A DNA stretch of 6,661 nt from Lachnospiraceae bacterium (GTDB lineage Bacteria; Bacillota; Clostridia; Lachnospirales; Lachnospiraceae), in assembly GCA_017391545.1 (NCBI GenBank), contig JAFOYD010000033.1, positions 1-6,661 of the forward strand, given 5' to 3'. The translations under genes and the position numbers were made by a program. Below are positions 1 through 6,660 of the stretch, piece after piece (position 1 is the stretch's first letter; every line of letters begins with the position of its first letter). The notes below the pieces were generated by a model, which searched no databases, was not told the origin of the DNA, and worked only from the letters and a program-made list of their open reading frames with translations.

Positions 1-746
1 AGATTGTTGTAGATCAGTTTCTGCTTTGGATGGTAAATAATTTCTCCATTGCTGTCCATGAGATAGCAGTATGTATCGTCCGCCTTCGTATTTGCCTTTT
101 GCAACAGCCTCTCAATACTGCTGTAATTCATGTCTACAAGCAATACACCGATCTCTGAATTTGCATGATCCGTCAACTCCACTGCCTGACTAAGTGATAC
201 TACCCAATAATAGCGAAAACTGTAGTTATCAAACAGATTCTGCACATGTGGCGTGGAAAAGTGTATATTTTCAAGTTTCTCAAGTGCATCCGTAAACCAT
301 TTCTGGTCTGTCACATCCAGGTTATCCTTTTGTGTCGTAACGGGTGCGGCAGAAACAAGCTGCCCATCCTTTGTATAGCATGCAATGCTGATGAGATTGT
401 CTTTGTTCGCCTCATAGATCAGATTCATGGATTCATCGAGGTTTTCCTGCGACAAGTCCCTGCCCTTAATGACGCCATACTTCATCGCATCTGATATACG
501 ACGCATACTACGAAGATATGTCTCCAGGTTAATAGCAGTCTGTTCAAGAAGCTGCTCGGAGTTTTGTATGGTAGCCCCCTTCATTCTGACAGCAAACTGA
601 TTGTACAATGACACTCCAAGCACGCCCATACTTAAAGCAGATACGACCGTAAATGATATTGCAATCGTAATCTGTATTGACTGGCGCTTTATTCTTCCTC
701 CTGTATCTGAAATCAATCTTTCGTATCGTTCTTTTATCTTCTTCAA
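1..746 (-). CDS. Sensor histidine kinase, YesM-type, N-terminal part (dCache sensor), cut by window edge
   Basis: This is the N-terminal 248 residues of a membrane sensor kinase; the left edge cuts the gene, so HAMP, His-kinase and ATPase domains are not seen. I translated it by hand. A basic cytoplasmic N-terminus (about 1-23) is followed by one membrane helix (about 24-47) and an extracellular dCache-like domain (about 50 to the edge). Seen marks of that domain are YTKDGQLV (124-131), DQKWF (147-151), GVLLVD (200-205) and YLMDSNGEIIYHP (228-240). The frame is open only after a TAA at 770-768, and TTG at 746-744 is the sole plausible start; GGAG at 755-752 lies 5 nt before it. The TTG overlaps the TGA of the response-regulator gene (745-743), so translation is probably coupled. 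The neighbouring YesN-type regulator makes it the likely cognate kinase. Ligand unknown; a sugar is inferred from context. The kinase identity rests on sensor domain and context. Confidence 0.88.
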   Translation of the reverse strand, partial: MKKIKERYERLISDTGGRIKRQSIQITIAISFTVVSALSMGVLGVSLYNQFAVRMKGATIQNSEQLLEQTAINLETYLRSMRRISDAMKYGVIKGRDLSQENLDESMNLIYEANKDNLISIACYTKDGQLVSAAPVTTQKDNLDVTDQKWFTDALEKLENIHFSTPHVQNLFDNYSFRYYWVVSLSQAVELTDHANSEIGVLLVDMNYSSIERLLQKANTKADDTYCYLMDSNGEIIYHPKQKLIYNN

Positions 747-2374
747 TTTTGCTCCAGTCTGCCAGCATTAGCCTTGTATTTTGACGGTGACATTCCGAAT
801 TGTTTTTTAAATGCATAGCTAAAGTAATTGGGATCCGAATATCCTACCTTTTCGGCGATAATATATGTCTTTTCATTTTGTGTCATCAAAAGTTCCAGTG
901 CTTCCTCCATCCGATAATCAGTGAGGTAATTGATAAAAGTCTTGCCCGTTTCCTTCTTGAATATCGTTGAAAAATAAGCCGCACTCACATTTAAATAGCT
1001 GCATATCGTCTCAATACTGAGATTTTGGTCAGAATAGTGCTCATGTACATACTCAACTGCTTTCTCCACAAATGCTTTTGTTGTGTCCTGTCTTTCATGG
1101 AGTACATGCTTTTGTATCTCTCGGCATTTCTCAAACAGCCACTGTCCTAATGCCTGTGGTGAATCCAGCTTGGTAATCTGTGCATACACGTCACTGTTCT
1201 CTCCCATAATGCTTTCGAGATTCATCTGATTATTCGCACCAAACCGTAACATTTCAGTGATGATCTCCATGATCAGAAGCCAGTACTTTTGTAGTGACAT
1301 TGTATTATTTGTCATGTGGGCAACAAGCTCCTGTATCGCATCCTGAAGCTCCTCTTTCCCACCAAGCTTTATCTTTTTAAGAATCTTTTTGATAAAAGGC
1401 TCTTCCCATGAAGCATCGGCATTTTCATGCGGATTGATTTCTGCAATATTGATTGCCCTTGTATGACCATAAATCACCCTGTAGGAAATAGCGCTTTTTG
1501 CTCCCTGATAAGAAAGTGGAAGCTGTGAAGGACTGTCGCACAGATACCCTATTCCGGCAGTGACACAGGCATTGCACACGCGCTTTGCCATTTTGCACAG
1601 CTTGTCCATCGTGTCGGTAAATTCTTTCACGGCTGATTCACCCGGAAGCTGCGCAATGACCATTACATCCCGCAGATACATCATGATTTTGCTGTTCCAT
1701 CTGCCATGAAGCTCCTCCTCTGCGAGCTGCTTTACCGATACCGCCAAAAGCACAGCATCCATATCTGCATCCTGCGCGATACCGGATGTGCTGATATGTA
1801 ACACTGCCGCCACAAAATACGGTCCTGTGAGCTCAATCTGATACTTTTTGGCGTAGCTTTCAATCATATCCTCAGATATGCGTCCATCAATCAGAGAAGT
1901 GTAAAAGCTCTCCTGAAGAATCGGCAGACTCTTCGTGTAATAATCACGAAGCTTGTCCACATTCCGCTTTTCATCCATCTCCCTGTCAAGATTGACTTTA
2001 ATACGTTCAAAGACTTCCCGCAGTTCATTTGAATCGATGGGCTTTAAAATGTACTCTTCAGCCTCGATTTTAATTGCTTCCTTTGCATATTCAAATTCAT
2101 CAAATCCTGAAAAGATAATGACTTTCAATTTAGGATAGAGTTCCTTTAATTTTTTACACAGCGTAAGGCCATCCATATATGGCATCTTGATATCCGTCAT
2201 GACAACATCTGCTTGAAGCTCCTCTGCCATTTCCAATGCTTCGACTCCATTTCTGGCATAGCCTGCAATGTGAAACCCCATACTTTCCCAATCCAGTTTT
2301 TTCATGATCACCTGAAAGACATCTTCTTCGTCATCAACAAGCAGAACAGAATATTGCTCCATGATACTCCCCAT
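743..2374 (-). CDS. Response regulator, YesN-type (receiver + AraC/HTH_18 output)
   Basis: This is a 543-residue two-component response regulator, cytoplasmic and DNA-binding. The receiver domain (about 8-130) has the acidic pair D14/D15, the phosphoacceptor D61 in MTDIKMP, S89 and K111 followed by P112. A long, mostly helical middle region (about 130-430) typical of YesN-like regulators follows. The C-terminal AraC-type domain (about 434-535) has two helix-turn-helix units, the second recognisable from YSDPNYFSYAFKKQFGMSP. Length is usual for the family. Two starts are possible: ATG at 2374, preceded by AGGA 5 nt upstream, or ATG at 2362 (MEQYSVLLVDDEE), preceded by GGGGAG 4 nt upstream. The second gives the more usual N-terminus, and the choice is open. 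It lies 44 nt after the small membrane protein gene and overlaps the kinase start. It probably activates the sugar transport operon it sits in; this is inference from position. Confidence 0.93.
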   Translation of the reverse strand: MGSIMEQYSVLLVDDEEDVFQVIMKKLDWESMGFHIAGYARNGVEALEMAEELQADVVMTDIKMPYMDGLTLCKKLKELYPKLKVIIFSGFDEFEYAKEAIKIEAEEYILKPIDSNELREVFERIKVNLDREMDEKRNVDKLRDYYTKSLPILQESFYTSLIDGRISEDMIESYAKKYQIELTGPYFVAAVLHISTSGIAQDADMDAVLLAVSVKQLAEEELHGRWNSKIMMYLRDVMVIAQLPGESAVKEFTDTMDKLCKMAKRVCNACVTAGIGYLCDSPSQLPLSYQGAKSAISYRVIYGHTRAINIAEINPHENADASWEEPFIKKILKKIKLGGKEELQDAIQELVAHMTNNTMSLQKYWLLIMEIITEMLRFGANNQMNLESIMGENSDVYAQITKLDSPQALGQWLFEKCREIQKHVLHERQDTTKAFVEKAVEYVHEHYSDQNLSIETICSYLNVSAAYFSTIFKKETGKTFINYLTDYRMEEALELLMTQNEKTYIIAEKVGYSDPNYFSYAFKKQFGMSPSKYKANAGRLEQN

Positions 2375-2418
2375 ACCTTTCCTTTGTTAACTGTCTATAT
2401 CACATGATGATACTGATA

Positions 2419-2730
2419 TTAGCAGCCATATTTATCATTCATGCGTTTCCACAAGATTCCCATAACGGTCGTACTTATGATAATCTCCGCTACTGCGATA
2501 ATCGTGTCCACAAACAGTAAGACACCCATGATCAATGTCGCAGCTCCAAAAAAAAGGATTAACCTGCCAGCCATAACGGCATACGTCTTTTCATCCTTAA
2601 GAGCTTTCTGGTTCTGTCCGCGAATTGCTGTTGCATCCTTTGTGATGATCAGCCGAATGCCATAATACATACAGACAGCAAACAAAAGTGCCGGAATTCC
2701 AGCCACCTCCATAAGTTTTTCCAATGTCAT
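2419..2730 (-). CDS. Small three-helix membrane protein of unknown function
   Basis: This encodes a 103-residue protein that I cannot assign with confidence; it loosely resembles the small DUF3784-like membrane proteins common in Clostridia, but that is a guess. Three hydrophobic segments are visible, at about 11-30, 51-72 and 74-94. A 20-residue charged loop (31-50, with K31, R37, K42, K45, K48) separates the first two, and the tail ends KRMNDKYGC. The positive-inside rule predicts the N-terminus outside and the loop and C-terminus inside. There is no signal peptidase site or catalytic motif. The ATG at 2730 is chosen because AAAGGGAGG (2745-2737) lies 6 nt upstream; longer in-frame starts up to 2811 lack such a site and would run into the hairpin at 2792-2820. 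It sits between the permease and regulator genes and is co-oriented, so it is probably an operon member. Its role is unknown: an accessory subunit, a link from transporter to kinase, or an unrelated passenger. Confidence 0.8.
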   Translation of the reverse strand: MTLEKLMEVAGIPALLFAVCMYYGIRLIITKDATAIRGQNQKALKDEKTYAVMAGRLILFFGAATLIMGVLLFVDTIIAVAEIIISTTVMGILWKRMNDKYGC

Positions 2731-2736
2731 ATACAT

Positions 2737-2745
2737 CCTCCCTTT
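2737..2745 (-). promoter_or_regulatory. Ribosome binding site deciding the start of the small membrane protein
   Basis: AAAGGGAGG stands 6 nt before the ATG at 2730-2728. An in-frame ATG at 2736 touches the site with no spacer, so it cannot use it. This places translation start at 2730 and rejects the longer reading from 2811. Confidence 0.8.
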
Positions 2746-2791
2746 GAACATTCCTTCGGCATTTAAAAGCATAATCGCCCAAGGAATAGAA

Positions 2792-2820
2792 TAACGGCTG
2801 GAATGTCGCACCAGCCGTCA
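2792..2820 (-). terminator. Hairpin after mglC, probable leaky terminator or mRNA processing stem
   Basis: In the minus-strand transcript, TGACGGCTGG pairs with CCAGCCGTTA to form a 10-bp stem with one G-U pair and a 9-nt loop. It begins 18 nt after the mglC stop. The following tract (TTCTATTCCTT) is U-rich but broken, so termination is likely partial. Transcription must pass it to reach the small gene and the two-component genes unless they have their own promoter. It could instead be a 3'-end stabiliser of the mglBAC message. Confidence 0.6.
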
Positions 2821-2838
2821 ACTATTATAATATACTTT

Positions 2839-3828
2839 TTATTTCTTTGCTATATACTTTCTGATATCCAGTGAAATTGCCACGAAGATTACAATACCAA
2901 TTGCTATGTACTGTGCGTTTGCATCGACGCCAAGGTACTGCAGTGCAACCTTCAAAAGTTCAAATACCGCAACACCGATGATTGCTGATGAAACTTTACC
3001 TCGTCCACCAGTAACGGATACACCACCAATCGTACATGCCGCGATTGCCTCCATCTCGTAACCGTATCCAAGCTGTACGGAAGCACCGCCCGCTTTTGCA
3101 CCAAGCATGAAGCCCGCAAGACCATACATTGCTGCTGCCTTCATGTAAATCAGGATCAGCGTCTTCTTTACCGGAACACCTGCGACCTCTGCTGCCTGTG
3201 GGTTTCCGCCGATTGCATACATATACTTTCCATGACGTGTCATGTTGAAGATGAACCACGTGATTGCCGCCACGATAATTGCGATCCATATCAGATAATT
3301 AATACCCAGGAATTTGCCATTTGACACATTTGTGTATGCTTTTACATATCCTCCAAGAGGTGTTGCATTTGTATAGATCAAACCAAGACCGTATACGATT
3401 TCCATCATTGCAAGTGTAGCGATGAATGGCGGTACACTTAAATATGCGATGAAAAATCCTGTGATGGTTCCAAATGCTGCACAAATTGTCATAACGATCA
3501 ACAGGGCCACAAATACATTCAGGGGTTCCATATCAGGGAAAAACTTGCCCGAATAATCCATACGCTGTAAAAGTGTACCTGCAATACATCCGCCAAGACC
3601 GATCATACGTCCTGCTGAAAGGTCACAGCCTGCTGTGATAACACAGCCCGCGATACCGAGTGCAATAACAAGTCTGGAACTCATATTCATCAGAATATTC
3701 ATGAGATTATTTGATGTAAAGAAGTTATCTGATGTAAATCCGGTATAGATAACCAGTATGAACATAACGATGATAACTCCATTATTGATTAAGAAATCTT
3801 TGATTTTCTGTTGTTTTGTCTTTACCAT
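2839..3828 (-). CDS. mglC: Galactose/methyl galactoside ABC transporter permease MglC
   Basis: This is the membrane subunit of a BPD-transporter-2 family sugar importer (MglC/RbsC type), 329 residues, close to the 336 of E. coli MglC as I recall it. It forms the transmembrane channel, probably as a homodimer, that passes sugar from MglB while MglA hydrolyses ATP. Many hydrophobic helices fill the protein from about residue 16 onward. Family stretches shared with E. coli MglC include ALGIAG followed by DLSAGR and TLLQRMD in the N-terminal half, the cytoplasmic EAA-like loop containing GKYMYAIGGNPQAAEVAGV, and EMEAIAACTIGGVS near the C-terminal third, with a QYIAIGIVIF end region. The ATG at 3828 has AAGGT 6 nt upstream. 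Only 25 nt separate it from the mglA stop, so the two are co-transcribed. Galactose or glucose as substrate is inferred mainly from the MglC-like sequence and the adjacent MglB. Confidence 0.93.
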   Translation of the reverse strand: MVKTKQQKIKDFLINNGVIIVMFILVIYTGFTSDNFFTSNNLMNILMNMSSRLVIALGIAGCVITAGCDLSAGRMIGLGGCIAGTLLQRMDYSGKFFPDMEPLNVFVALLIVMTICAAFGTITGFFIAYLSVPPFIATLAMMEIVYGLGLIYTNATPLGGYVKAYTNVSNGKFLGINYLIWIAIIVAAITWFIFNMTRHGKYMYAIGGNPQAAEVAGVPVKKTLILIYMKAAAMYGLAGFMLGAKAGGASVQLGYGYEMEAIAACTIGGVSVTGGRGKVSSAIIGVAVFELLKVALQYLGVDANAQYIAIGIVIFVAISLDIRKYIAKK

Positions 3829-3853
3829 AATTATACCTTACCTTTCTGTACCC

Positions 3854-5362
3854 CTAAAACTGCGTTGCAAAGTTCATGACATTCGCCTGTGTCATTTCTT
3901 CCGGTTTGTCGATCTCACCTGTCAGCTTGCCATTACACATGACACAGACTCTGTCTGACATACCCAGAAGCTCCGACATTTCCGAAGAAATCATGATGAT
4001 TGCCTTTCCCTGCTTTGCAAGGTCATTCATAATCTCATATATTTCATGCTTTGCACCGACATCGATACCACGCGTCGGTTCATCCATGATGAGTACATCG
4101 GGATCGTTTGCAAGCCATCTGGATACGATAACCTTCTGCTGATTACCACCTGACAGATTTGCAATGTGCTCTTTCATACTCGGTGTCTTGATACTGAGCT
4201 TTTTGATGCTCTCATCCACGACCTTATTGATTCTGCCATGGTCAAGTACGAATCCCATCTTTAAGAACTTATTATATACGGATACACCTACATTGTCTTT
4301 GATTGACAGGCATCCAAAGATTCCGTTACCACGTCTGTCCTCTGTGATCAGACCGATTCCCGCATTCATGGCATCAATCGGATGTTTGATCTTGACCTTT
4401 TTGCCATGCATGTATACTTCTCCACCAGCCAGCTTACGGATGCCAAAGATTCCCTCCATAAGCTCTGTTCTTTGTGCTCCGACAAGACCACCAAAACCGA
4501 GTATTTCACCCTTTCGAAGCGTAAAGCTGACATTCTGGAAAGACTTCTCGTGGATGGAAGAAAGATTCTTGACCTCCATGATCACCTCGCCTGGTGTTGT
4601 TTCCTTTTTCGGATATACGTTTGTAAGCTCACGACCTACCATCTTTGCAATAATCTGATCTGTTGTCAGCTCCGCTGCCGGCCATGTACCTACATAAGTA
4701 CCATCTCTCATGACTGTGATATCATCTGCGATCCGCTTGATCTCATCCATCTTATGCGAAATGTATACCATCGCAACGCCCTTGTCACGCAGATCATTCA
4801 TAATTCTGAATAATGCTTCTACCTCATTATCTGATAAGGAAGATGTCGGCTCATCAAAGATCACGACTCTTGCCTGCTGTGAAACAGCCTTTGCAATCTC
4901 CACAGATTGCATCTGTCCTATGGACAATGTACCAAGCTGTGCCTTTGGATCAAAATCCATCTTTACTTCCTTTAGCCACTTTTCCGTTTCAGCGTACATT
5001 GTCTTGTGGTCGATCATCTTGATCGGTCCGATATTTTTCGTTGGAAATCTTCCCAAATAAAGATTTTCTGCCACACTTCTTGCCGGAACCGGCTGTAATT
5101 CCTGATGCACCATTGCAATTCCATGCTTCATCGCTTCATCAGGATTATTGATTTCAACTTTTTCCCCATCCAGATAGATTTCACCTGCATCCATCTTGTA
5201 AATACCAAAGAGACACTTCATCAGCGTAGACTTTCCTGCACCGTTTTCGCCCATCAGTGCATGGACTGTACCGGGGCGCAGTGAGAGCTGAACGTTATCA
5301 AGTGCCTTTACACCTGGAAATGATTTGCAAATGCCCTTTAATTCCAATTTGTACTCAGACAT
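3854..5362 (-). CDS. mglA: Galactose/methyl galactoside ABC transporter ATP-binding protein MglA
   Basis: This is the double-NBD ATPase that powers the sugar importer at the inner face of the membrane, 502 residues against 506 for E. coli MglA as I recall it. NBD1 (about 4-240) is intact: Walker A GENGAGKST (38-46), Q-loop Q87, signature LSIGQ (146-150), Walker B ending D170-E171 and H-loop H203. NBD2 (about 260-500) keeps LSGGNQQK (403-410) and D427-E428. Its Walker A is degenerate (GLVGAQRT, 292-299, Arg where Lys is expected), and serines (459-460) stand where the H-loop His should be. This asymmetry is normal in MglA/RbsA-type ATPases, so it is not a defect. The ATG at 5362 is chosen because AAGGAGG (5375-5369) lies 6 nt upstream; an in-frame ATG at 5383 would translate that site. 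The gene follows mglB across a strong hairpin and precedes mglC by 25 nt. Confidence 0.96.
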   Translation of the reverse strand: MSEYKLELKGICKSFPGVKALDNVQLSLRPGTVHALMGENGAGKSTLMKCLFGIYKMDAGEIYLDGEKVEINNPDEAMKHGIAMVHQELQPVPARSVAENLYLGRFPTKNIGPIKMIDHKTMYAETEKWLKEVKMDFDPKAQLGTLSIGQMQSVEIAKAVSQQARVVIFDEPTSSLSDNEVEALFRIMNDLRDKGVAMVYISHKMDEIKRIADDITVMRDGTYVGTWPAAELTTDQIIAKMVGRELTNVYPKKETTPGEVIMEVKNLSSIHEKSFQNVSFTLRKGEILGFGGLVGAQRTELMEGIFGIRKLAGGEVYMHGKKVKIKHPIDAMNAGIGLITEDRRGNGIFGCLSIKDNVGVSVYNKFLKMGFVLDHGRINKVVDESIKKLSIKTPSMKEHIANLSGGNQQKVIVSRWLANDPDVLIMDEPTRGIDVGAKHEIYEIMNDLAKQGKAIIMISSEMSELLGMSDRVCVMCNGKLTGEIDKPEEMTQANVMNFATQF

Positions 5363-5368
5363 TATTCT

Positions 5369-5375
5369 CCTCCTT
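5369..5375 (-). promoter_or_regulatory. Ribosome binding site deciding the mglA start
   Basis: AAGGAGG lies 6 nt before the ATG at 5362-5360. The upstream in-frame ATG at 5383 would place this site inside the coding region and has none of its own: the sequence just before it is CAAGATTGGAA. The start at 5362 also matches the usual N-terminus of the family. Confidence 0.85.
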
Positions 5376-5388
5376 ATTTCCAATCTTG

Positions 5389-5422
5389 AAAAAGTGCGGG
5401 TGCCGTATTACAACACCCGCAC
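5389..5422 (-). terminator. Intrinsic terminator/attenuator between mglB and mglA
   Basis: In the minus-strand transcript, GTGCGGGTG pairs perfectly with CACCCGCAC (9 bp, GC-rich) around an 11-nt loop, followed at once by five U residues. It starts 30 nt after the mglB stop, and only about 13 nt lie between its U-tract and the mglA ribosome binding site. No room is left for a separate promoter downstream, so mglA must be expressed by read-through. The expected result is more mglB message than mglAC message, as is common for genes of binding proteins. Confidence 0.88.
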
Positions 5423-5452
5423 CTATATTACTATGAACTTAGACCAAATGAA

Positions 5453-6583
5453 CTACTTAACCATGTCAAGAATTTCCTGTGCGTTATCGCTTGTTACCTT
5501 TACATAGTCGCAGCCAATGTAGTAATCATTTGTCTCACCATTTACGAAATTGATTGCTGCGTCTGCTGCACTGTGAGACTGTGAGAAGTGATCATTAAAT
5601 ACAGTACCTGTCATTGTTCCGGCGATTACATCCTCAAGTGCTTCTGACAATGCATCAACACCTACAAGATAAATATCCTCACCAACAACTCTGCATGCTG
5701 ACTCGATAGCCTGTAATGCACCAAGTGCCATTGCATCATTGTTGCAGAATACAACTTCAATCTTTTCACCATACTGACCTAAAGCATTTGCTACGATCTG
5801 CTGTGCCTGATCCTGCTGCCAGTTTCCTACCTGATCTGTAAGGCACTCAACCTCAATGCCTGCATCTGTAAGAGCTTTGATAGAGAACTCTGTACGATAC
5901 TGTGCATCTACGTTCTCAGGATCGCCTTCTACCATAACATACTGAATCTTTCCATCGCCATTAAGGTCTGCTGCTTCACCAAGATCTACGATCATTTCGC
6001 CCTGCATTGTACCTGACTGACGTGCATCACATCCTACATATGTAACGTTCCATCCGTTGTCCTGCCATCTCTGCTCCTCTGTTGCATCCGGCTCACGGTT
6101 AATGTATACAAGAGGAATATTTGCTGCTACGACTTTATCTGTGATTGTCTCTGCTGAAGATGAGTTAACCGGATTGATGATCAATACATCTACACCTGCT
6201 GCGATAAAGTTGTCGATCTGACCTGTCTGTGTAGCCTGATCATTTGCACCATCAACGATTGTGATGTTCTCCTTTGAGAATCCCTGGCTAACCAAATAGT
6301 TCTCAAGCTCGCCACGGAATAATGTCATAAAGTTATCAGAGAACTGATAAATACATACACCAACCTTCTTTGTGGAAAGGTCTCCTGTTGTTGCATCTGC
6401 TGCTGCCTGTGCTGTTTCAGCTGCATCTGCTGTTTCTTCTGCTGCAGGAGCTGCTTCTTCTTTTGTCTCTGCTGCTGGTTCTGGTGCTGCTGCCGGTGCA
6501 GAGCTATTGCTGCTGCCACATCCTGCTACCATACCTGCTACCATTGTTGCTGCAAGAATTACACTAACGATTTTCTTTTTCAT
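5453..6583 (-). CDS. mglB: Galactose/glucose-binding lipoprotein MglB
   Basis: This is the extracellular sugar-binding protein of the importer, 376 residues, anchored to the membrane by lipid. A lipoprotein signal peptide (1-21) ends in the lipobox VAGC with C22. An Ala/Glu/Pro/Thr-rich tether (about 23-70) precedes the type I periplasmic-binding domain (about 73-376). Aligned from memory to E. coli MglB, the sugar contacts are kept at D83, F85, N137, D226, R230, W255, N282, D310 and N330; the position of E. coli His152 is N224. The calcium loop DLNGDGKIQ (206-214) and the distant ligand E276 are also kept. This makes a galactose/glucose role more likely than ribose or xylose. The ATG at 6583 follows AGGGAGG with an 8-nt spacer. 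It is the first gene of the operon, followed by a strong hairpin, so it is probably the most expressed. Confidence 0.95.
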   Translation of the reverse strand: MKKKIVSVILAATMVAGMVAGCGSSNSSAPAAAPEPAAETKEEAAPAAEETADAAETAQAAADATTGDLSTKKVGVCIYQFSDNFMTLFRGELENYLVSQGFSKENITIVDGANDQATQTGQIDNFIAAGVDVLIINPVNSSSAETITDKVVAANIPLVYINREPDATEEQRWQDNGWNVTYVGCDARQSGTMQGEMIVDLGEAADLNGDGKIQYVMVEGDPENVDAQYRTEFSIKALTDAGIEVECLTDQVGNWQQDQAQQIVANALGQYGEKIEVVFCNNDAMALGALQAIESACRVVGEDIYLVGVDALSEALEDVIAGTMTGTVFNDHFSQSHSAADAAINFVNGETNDYYIGCDYVKVTSDNAQEILDMVK

Positions 6584-6591
6584 GTTTGTTA

Positions 6592-6598
6592 CCTCCCT
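6592..6598 (-). promoter_or_regulatory. Ribosome binding site of mglB
   Basis: AGGGAGG lies 8 nt before the ATG at 6583-6581. It is a strong site, in keeping with high expression of a binding protein, and it fixes the start of the signal peptide. Confidence 0.8.
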
Positions 6599-6627
6599 AA
6601 ATCTTACATTTTATAATTGTTTTTTGT

Positions 6628-6645
6628 TGCATTACCCCTAATGCA
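6628..6645 (-). promoter_or_regulatory. Perfect dyad at the expected transcription start of the mgl operon
   Basis: TGCATTA, GGGG, TAATGCA form an 18-bp inverted repeat with perfect 7-bp arms. It begins 6 nt downstream of the -10 box, so it covers the expected transcription start. It could be an operator for a dimeric repressor or a stem-loop at the 5' end of the message. The sequence alone cannot separate the two. Confidence 0.5.
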
Positions 6646-6651
6646 TGTTTA

Positions 6652-6660
6652 ATTATACCA
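6652..6660 (-). promoter_or_regulatory. Extended -10 promoter element of the mgl operon
   Basis: TGGTATAAT on the minus strand has a perfect TATAAT (6657-6652) with the TG extension one base upstream. The -35 box and any activator site lie beyond the right edge. Transcription would start near 6645, giving a leader of about 60 nt before mglB. An extended -10 can work with a weak -35, which fits a promoter dependent on an activator such as the response regulator of this operon. Confidence 0.6.

Noticed and set aside
291..299. Missing catalytic Lys and His in the second ATPase domain of MglA (residue numbers given)
   Set aside because: A degenerate second site is the normal state of MglA/RbsA-type double ATPases, not a sign of gene decay.
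544..816. Minus-strand 90-codon frame across the regulator-kinase junction
   Set aside because: It is out of frame with both genes; the receiver/AraC protein and the dCache protein explain the sequence fully.
2397..2419. AT-rich dyad (ATATCA ... TGATAT, 11-nt spacer) between the small gene and the regulator gene
   Set aside because: Six AT-rich pairs with a large spacer and no U-tract are too weak to call a terminator or an operator.
2731..2811. Longer N-terminus for the small membrane protein, starting at 2811
   Set aside because: The start lies in the hairpin, has no ribosome binding site, and the strong site at 2745-2737 points to 2730.
2824..2829. TATAAT on the minus strand just after mglC as a promoter for the small gene
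   Set aside because: The hexamer is perfect, but the -35 position (2852-2847, TAGCAA) is poor and there is no TG extension; in AT-rich DNA chance is likely. Only start-site mapping could revive it.
4164..4813. Plus-strand frames of 164 and 143 codons opposite mglA
   Set aside because: They lie wholly inside a well-conserved gene on the other strand, overlap one another and resemble no family.
5363..5383. Seven extra N-terminal residues of MglA from ATG at 5383
   Set aside because: That reading translates the AAGGAGG site itself; the ATG at 5362 is correctly spaced from it.
6372..6641. Plus-strand open frame of 89 codons, and another at 6370-6567, opposite the start of mglB
   Set aside because: Both are mirror readings of the Ala-rich tether (GCA/GCT triplets lack stops in other frames); no ribosome binding site or family resemblance.
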